Positions 23,851 through 25,787 of a stretch of 25,787 nt of DNA are shown here, one piece after another; position 1 is the stretch's first letter, and each line of letters begins with the position of its first letter. A program made the translations under genes and the position numbers. The notes below the pieces were generated by a model that was given only the letters and a program-made list of their open reading frames with translations, did no database searches and was not told where the DNA came from. Source of the stretch: Alkalibacter sp964582705 (GTDB lineage Bacteria > Bacillota > Clostridia > Eubacteriales > Alkalibacteraceae); the NCBI GenBank assembly GCA_964582705.1, contig CAZOTE010000025.1, positions 1 to 25,787 of the forward strand, given 5' to 3'.

Positions 23851-25768
23851 ATGAACTTTCCTCAATTTCCATTTGTTTTACCGTCCAATCATCCATAAGC
23901 AGGGACAATTGTGATTTAGCAGATTCGTAGTCTGAATTTATTTTGCAGGAATAGTCATAATCGTCGTAAAAACCGTCAGAGCAAATGATTTTTTCCAGTT
24001 TAGAAATCTCTTCTTCCTTTACTATTATAGATTCTTCCAACCTGCTTATCTCTTTTTTAAGTGCTGCAAGCTCTTTTTTCTGCTTGTTTTTAAGCTTTTT
24101 TTCCTGAACGATTTCAGTCTTTGTCTTCTCTGGCTGGCTGTTTTTTAAATCCTCGAGCATTTTTGCTTCCTGGGTCTTTTGGATATAGTAGTCGTAGTTG
24201 CCCTCGTAAATATCCAGATGGTTGTCCTTGAGCACAAACAGCCTGTTTACCGTCTTGTTTAAGAAGTATCTATCGTGAGAGACAATAAATAAGGTGCCGG
24301 TATAGTCGGACAAGGCGTTTTCCAGTACGTCCACCGTAGGCATGTCCAGGTGGTTCGTAGGCTCATCCATGATAATGAAGTTGGCATCAGAGAGCATGGT
24401 CCTTGCAAGTGATACTCTGCTGAGCTCTCCTCCGGAGAGGACGTTTAGGGGCTTGAACGCGTCATCCCCATAAAACTTGAAATAAGATAGAATGCTGCGT
24501 ATTTCACCTTCGTTTGCTTTGGGCCTGCAGTTCCATACCTCGTCCAGTACCGTCGAATCCGGATCAAGACCTGCATTATCTTGTCTAAAAAATGCGGGGA
24601 TCACTTTTTGACCCCAGTTGACTTTGCCGCGATCTTGAGATAAATCTCCATTGATTATTTTAAGCATTGTGCTCTTGCCGCTTCCATTGGCGCCTATGAT
24701 GCCTATCCTGTCTCCTCGGAATACATTGAAGCTGATGGAATTGAACAGGTTGGAATCATAGCTCTTTGCCAGGTCATCCACTTCAAGCACAAGCTTAGAG
24801 CTTTGGATCTTAGGTTCAAATTTCATTGATACCTTGCGATTGTCGATAAACGGCTTGTCGCTTTTAGGCATCTTGTCCAGCATCTTTTCACGGCTGCGAG
24901 CTCTTTTAATGCTCTTCTCCCTGTTGAACTGCCTGAACTGCTTTATTATCTCTTCCTGGCGCTGTATCTCCCTTTGTTCCAGCTTGTATTGATGCAGCTG
25001 GCTTTCCAGGTTTTCCTGCTTCCTCCTGACATATTCGCTGAAGTTGCCGTTGTAGCAGGTCAAGGTCTTGTTTTCAATTTCGAACACGGTGGTAACGAGT
25101 GAATCGAGAAAATACCTGTCGTGGGAAATGATTATAAAGGATCCGCTGTAATTTTTAAGGTAGCTTTCAAGCCATTGGATGGTTTCTATGTCCAAAAAGT
25201 TGGTTGGCTCGTCCAAAAGAAGAAGCTGCGGGTTGGTGAGGATCATCTTTGCAAGGGATATCCTGGTTTTTTCTCCTCCGCTGAAAGCAACGACAGGTCT
25301 GTCAAACTCTTCCAGAGCAAAGCCGAGTCCAATCAATATTCCACGGGCTCTGCTTTCGTATTCGTAGCCGGACATGTCTTCAAATTTTTCTGTAAGCTGA
25401 GCATATTTGTTTAAGAGACTTTCCACGTCCTTGTCGTGATTTTTGGATATTTCTACCTCCAGCGTCCTCATTTCACGCTCCATATCGATTATGTGGTCAA
25501 ATACCGATATTACCTCTTCGTATAACCGGTTGTCTTCATTTAAGCTGGATTCCTGGGAAAGATATCCGATAGACAGATTTTTGGCGTAGTCGATGTTGCC
25601 GCTGTCATAGGGGGTTATTCCTGCGATTATCTTGAACAGGGTGCTCTTTCCCGTGCCGTTTTTGCCCACTATCCCTATTTTGCTGTTGTCATCTACCATA
25701 AAGCTTACATTTTTCAGCACGGTTTCCACGCCGAAGCTTTTTTCTATATTATTAGCACTAACTAGCAT
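23849..25768 (-). CDS. ABC-F family ATPase (YdiF-like), ribosome-associated
   Basis: The 639-residue soluble protein has two ABC domains in tandem and no membrane segments. Domain 1 has Walker A GKNGTGKST (~38-46), signature FSGGEKTRISL and Walker B LLLLDEPTNFLD. Between the domains is a charged linker rich in Gln, Arg and Lys. Domain 2 has GANGSGKST, LSGGELSRVSL and FIIMDEPTNHLD. A Lys/Glu-rich coiled coil forms the C-terminus (~530-639). ABC-F proteins bind the ribosomal E site and aid translation or confer antibiotic protection; length and a nearby tsaD resemble B. subtilis YdiF, so a housekeeping role is likelier than resistance. I start at the ATG complementary to 25766-25768, since GGAGG lies six bases upstream. 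The longer reading from a TTG at 25780 includes that ribosome site and is rejected. Confidence 0.93.
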   Translation of the reverse strand: MLVSANNIEKSFGVETVLKNVSFMVDDNSKIGIVGKNGTGKSTLFKIIAGITPYDSGNIDYAKNLSIGYLSQESSLNEDNRLYEEVISVFDHIIDMEREMRTLEVEISKNHDKDVESLLNKYAQLTEKFEDMSGYEYESRARGILIGLGFALEEFDRPVVAFSGGEKTRISLAKMILTNPQLLLLDEPTNFLDIETIQWLESYLKNYSGSFIIISHDRYFLDSLVTTVFEIENKTLTCYNGNFSEYVRRKQENLESQLHQYKLEQREIQRQEEIIKQFRQFNREKSIKRARSREKMLDKMPKSDKPFIDNRKVSMKFEPKIQSSKLVLEVDDLAKSYDSNLFNSISFNVFRGDRIGIIGANGSGKSTMLKIINGDLSQDRGKVNWGQKVIPAFFRQDNAGLDPDSTVLDEVWNCRPKANEGEIRSILSYFKFYGDDAFKPLNVLSGGELSRVSLARTMLSDANFIIMDEPTNHLDMPTVDVLENALSDYTGTLFIVSHDRYFLNKTVNRLFVLKDNHLDIYEGNYDYYIQKTQEAKMLEDLKNSQPEKTKTEIVQEKKLKNKQKKELAALKKEISRLEESIIVKEEEISKLEKIICSDGFYDDYDYSCKINSDYESAKSQLSLLMDDWTVKQMEIEESS

Positions 25769-25787
25769 GATTTCCTCCAAGTTTATT

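Overview
The window reads as ordinary chromosomal DNA of a low-to-moderate GC Gram-positive anaerobe, most likely in class Clostridia. The evidence is the AGA/AGG-rich coding, strong GGAGG-type ribosome binding sites, the HD-GYP / DUF5317 / secA / prfB order, a RibU-type ECF S component, and the tsaE-tsaB ... rimI-tsaD block followed by a convergent ABC-F gene. I cannot name the genus. Almost everything is on the + strand. Only the last gene (ABC-F, 23849-25768) is on the - strand.

Layout. (1) 1-57 looks like the right end of an IS200/IS605-type element: a perfect 8-bp hairpin 12 bases before the junction. It abuts the decapitated 3' part of an HD-GYP phosphodiesterase gene (to 459). (2) 456-2084 is a DUF5317 membrane protein with a very long acidic tail. 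Its stop codon lies inside a strong terminator. (3) An extended -10 promoter then drives secA (TTG start) and prfB, which needs a +1 programmed frameshift at CTT-TGA-C. tex, a two-TM unknown protein and a riboflavin ECF S component (ribU-like) follow, ending in a terminator near 9470-9492. (4) A second extended -10 promoter starts a long, tightly packed cluster: a MetH-like two-domain methyltransferase lacking the B12 modules, tsaE, tsaB, an SbcD/YhaO-like nuclease, an SbcC/YhaN-like ATPase with internal membrane helices, a C_GCAxxG_C_C redox protein, mnmA, an OmpR-type two-component pair, a CapA-like protein, rimI, a DUF1461 membrane protein and tsaD. (5) A 347-base gene-free stretch (22951-23297) after tsaD holds four DnaA-box-like sites on one strand, a short terminator and a promoter. 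(6) A ferritin gene and the ABC-F gene converge on a near-perfect shared terminator.

Functionally the window is dominated by housekeeping information processing. It includes protein export (SecA), translation termination (RF2), the t6A37 tRNA-modification genes TsaB/D/E, 2-thiouridine tRNA modification (MnmA), ribosomal protein acetylation (RimI), a ribosome-associated ABC-F ATPase, DNA-end processing (SbcD/C-like) and iron storage. The t6A genes are split by about 8.3 kb carrying seven other genes, several joined by start/stop overlaps.

The items most worth a second look are the DnaA-box cluster between tsaD and the ABC-F gene, the IS200/IS605-like junction at an intact-looking HD motif, the MetH-like protein whose pterin-binding motifs are altered while its zinc-thiolate site is intact, the RF2 frameshift site with an atypical stimulator, and the membrane-anchored SbcC-like ATPase. 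I see no clear novel defence, phage or CRISPR system.
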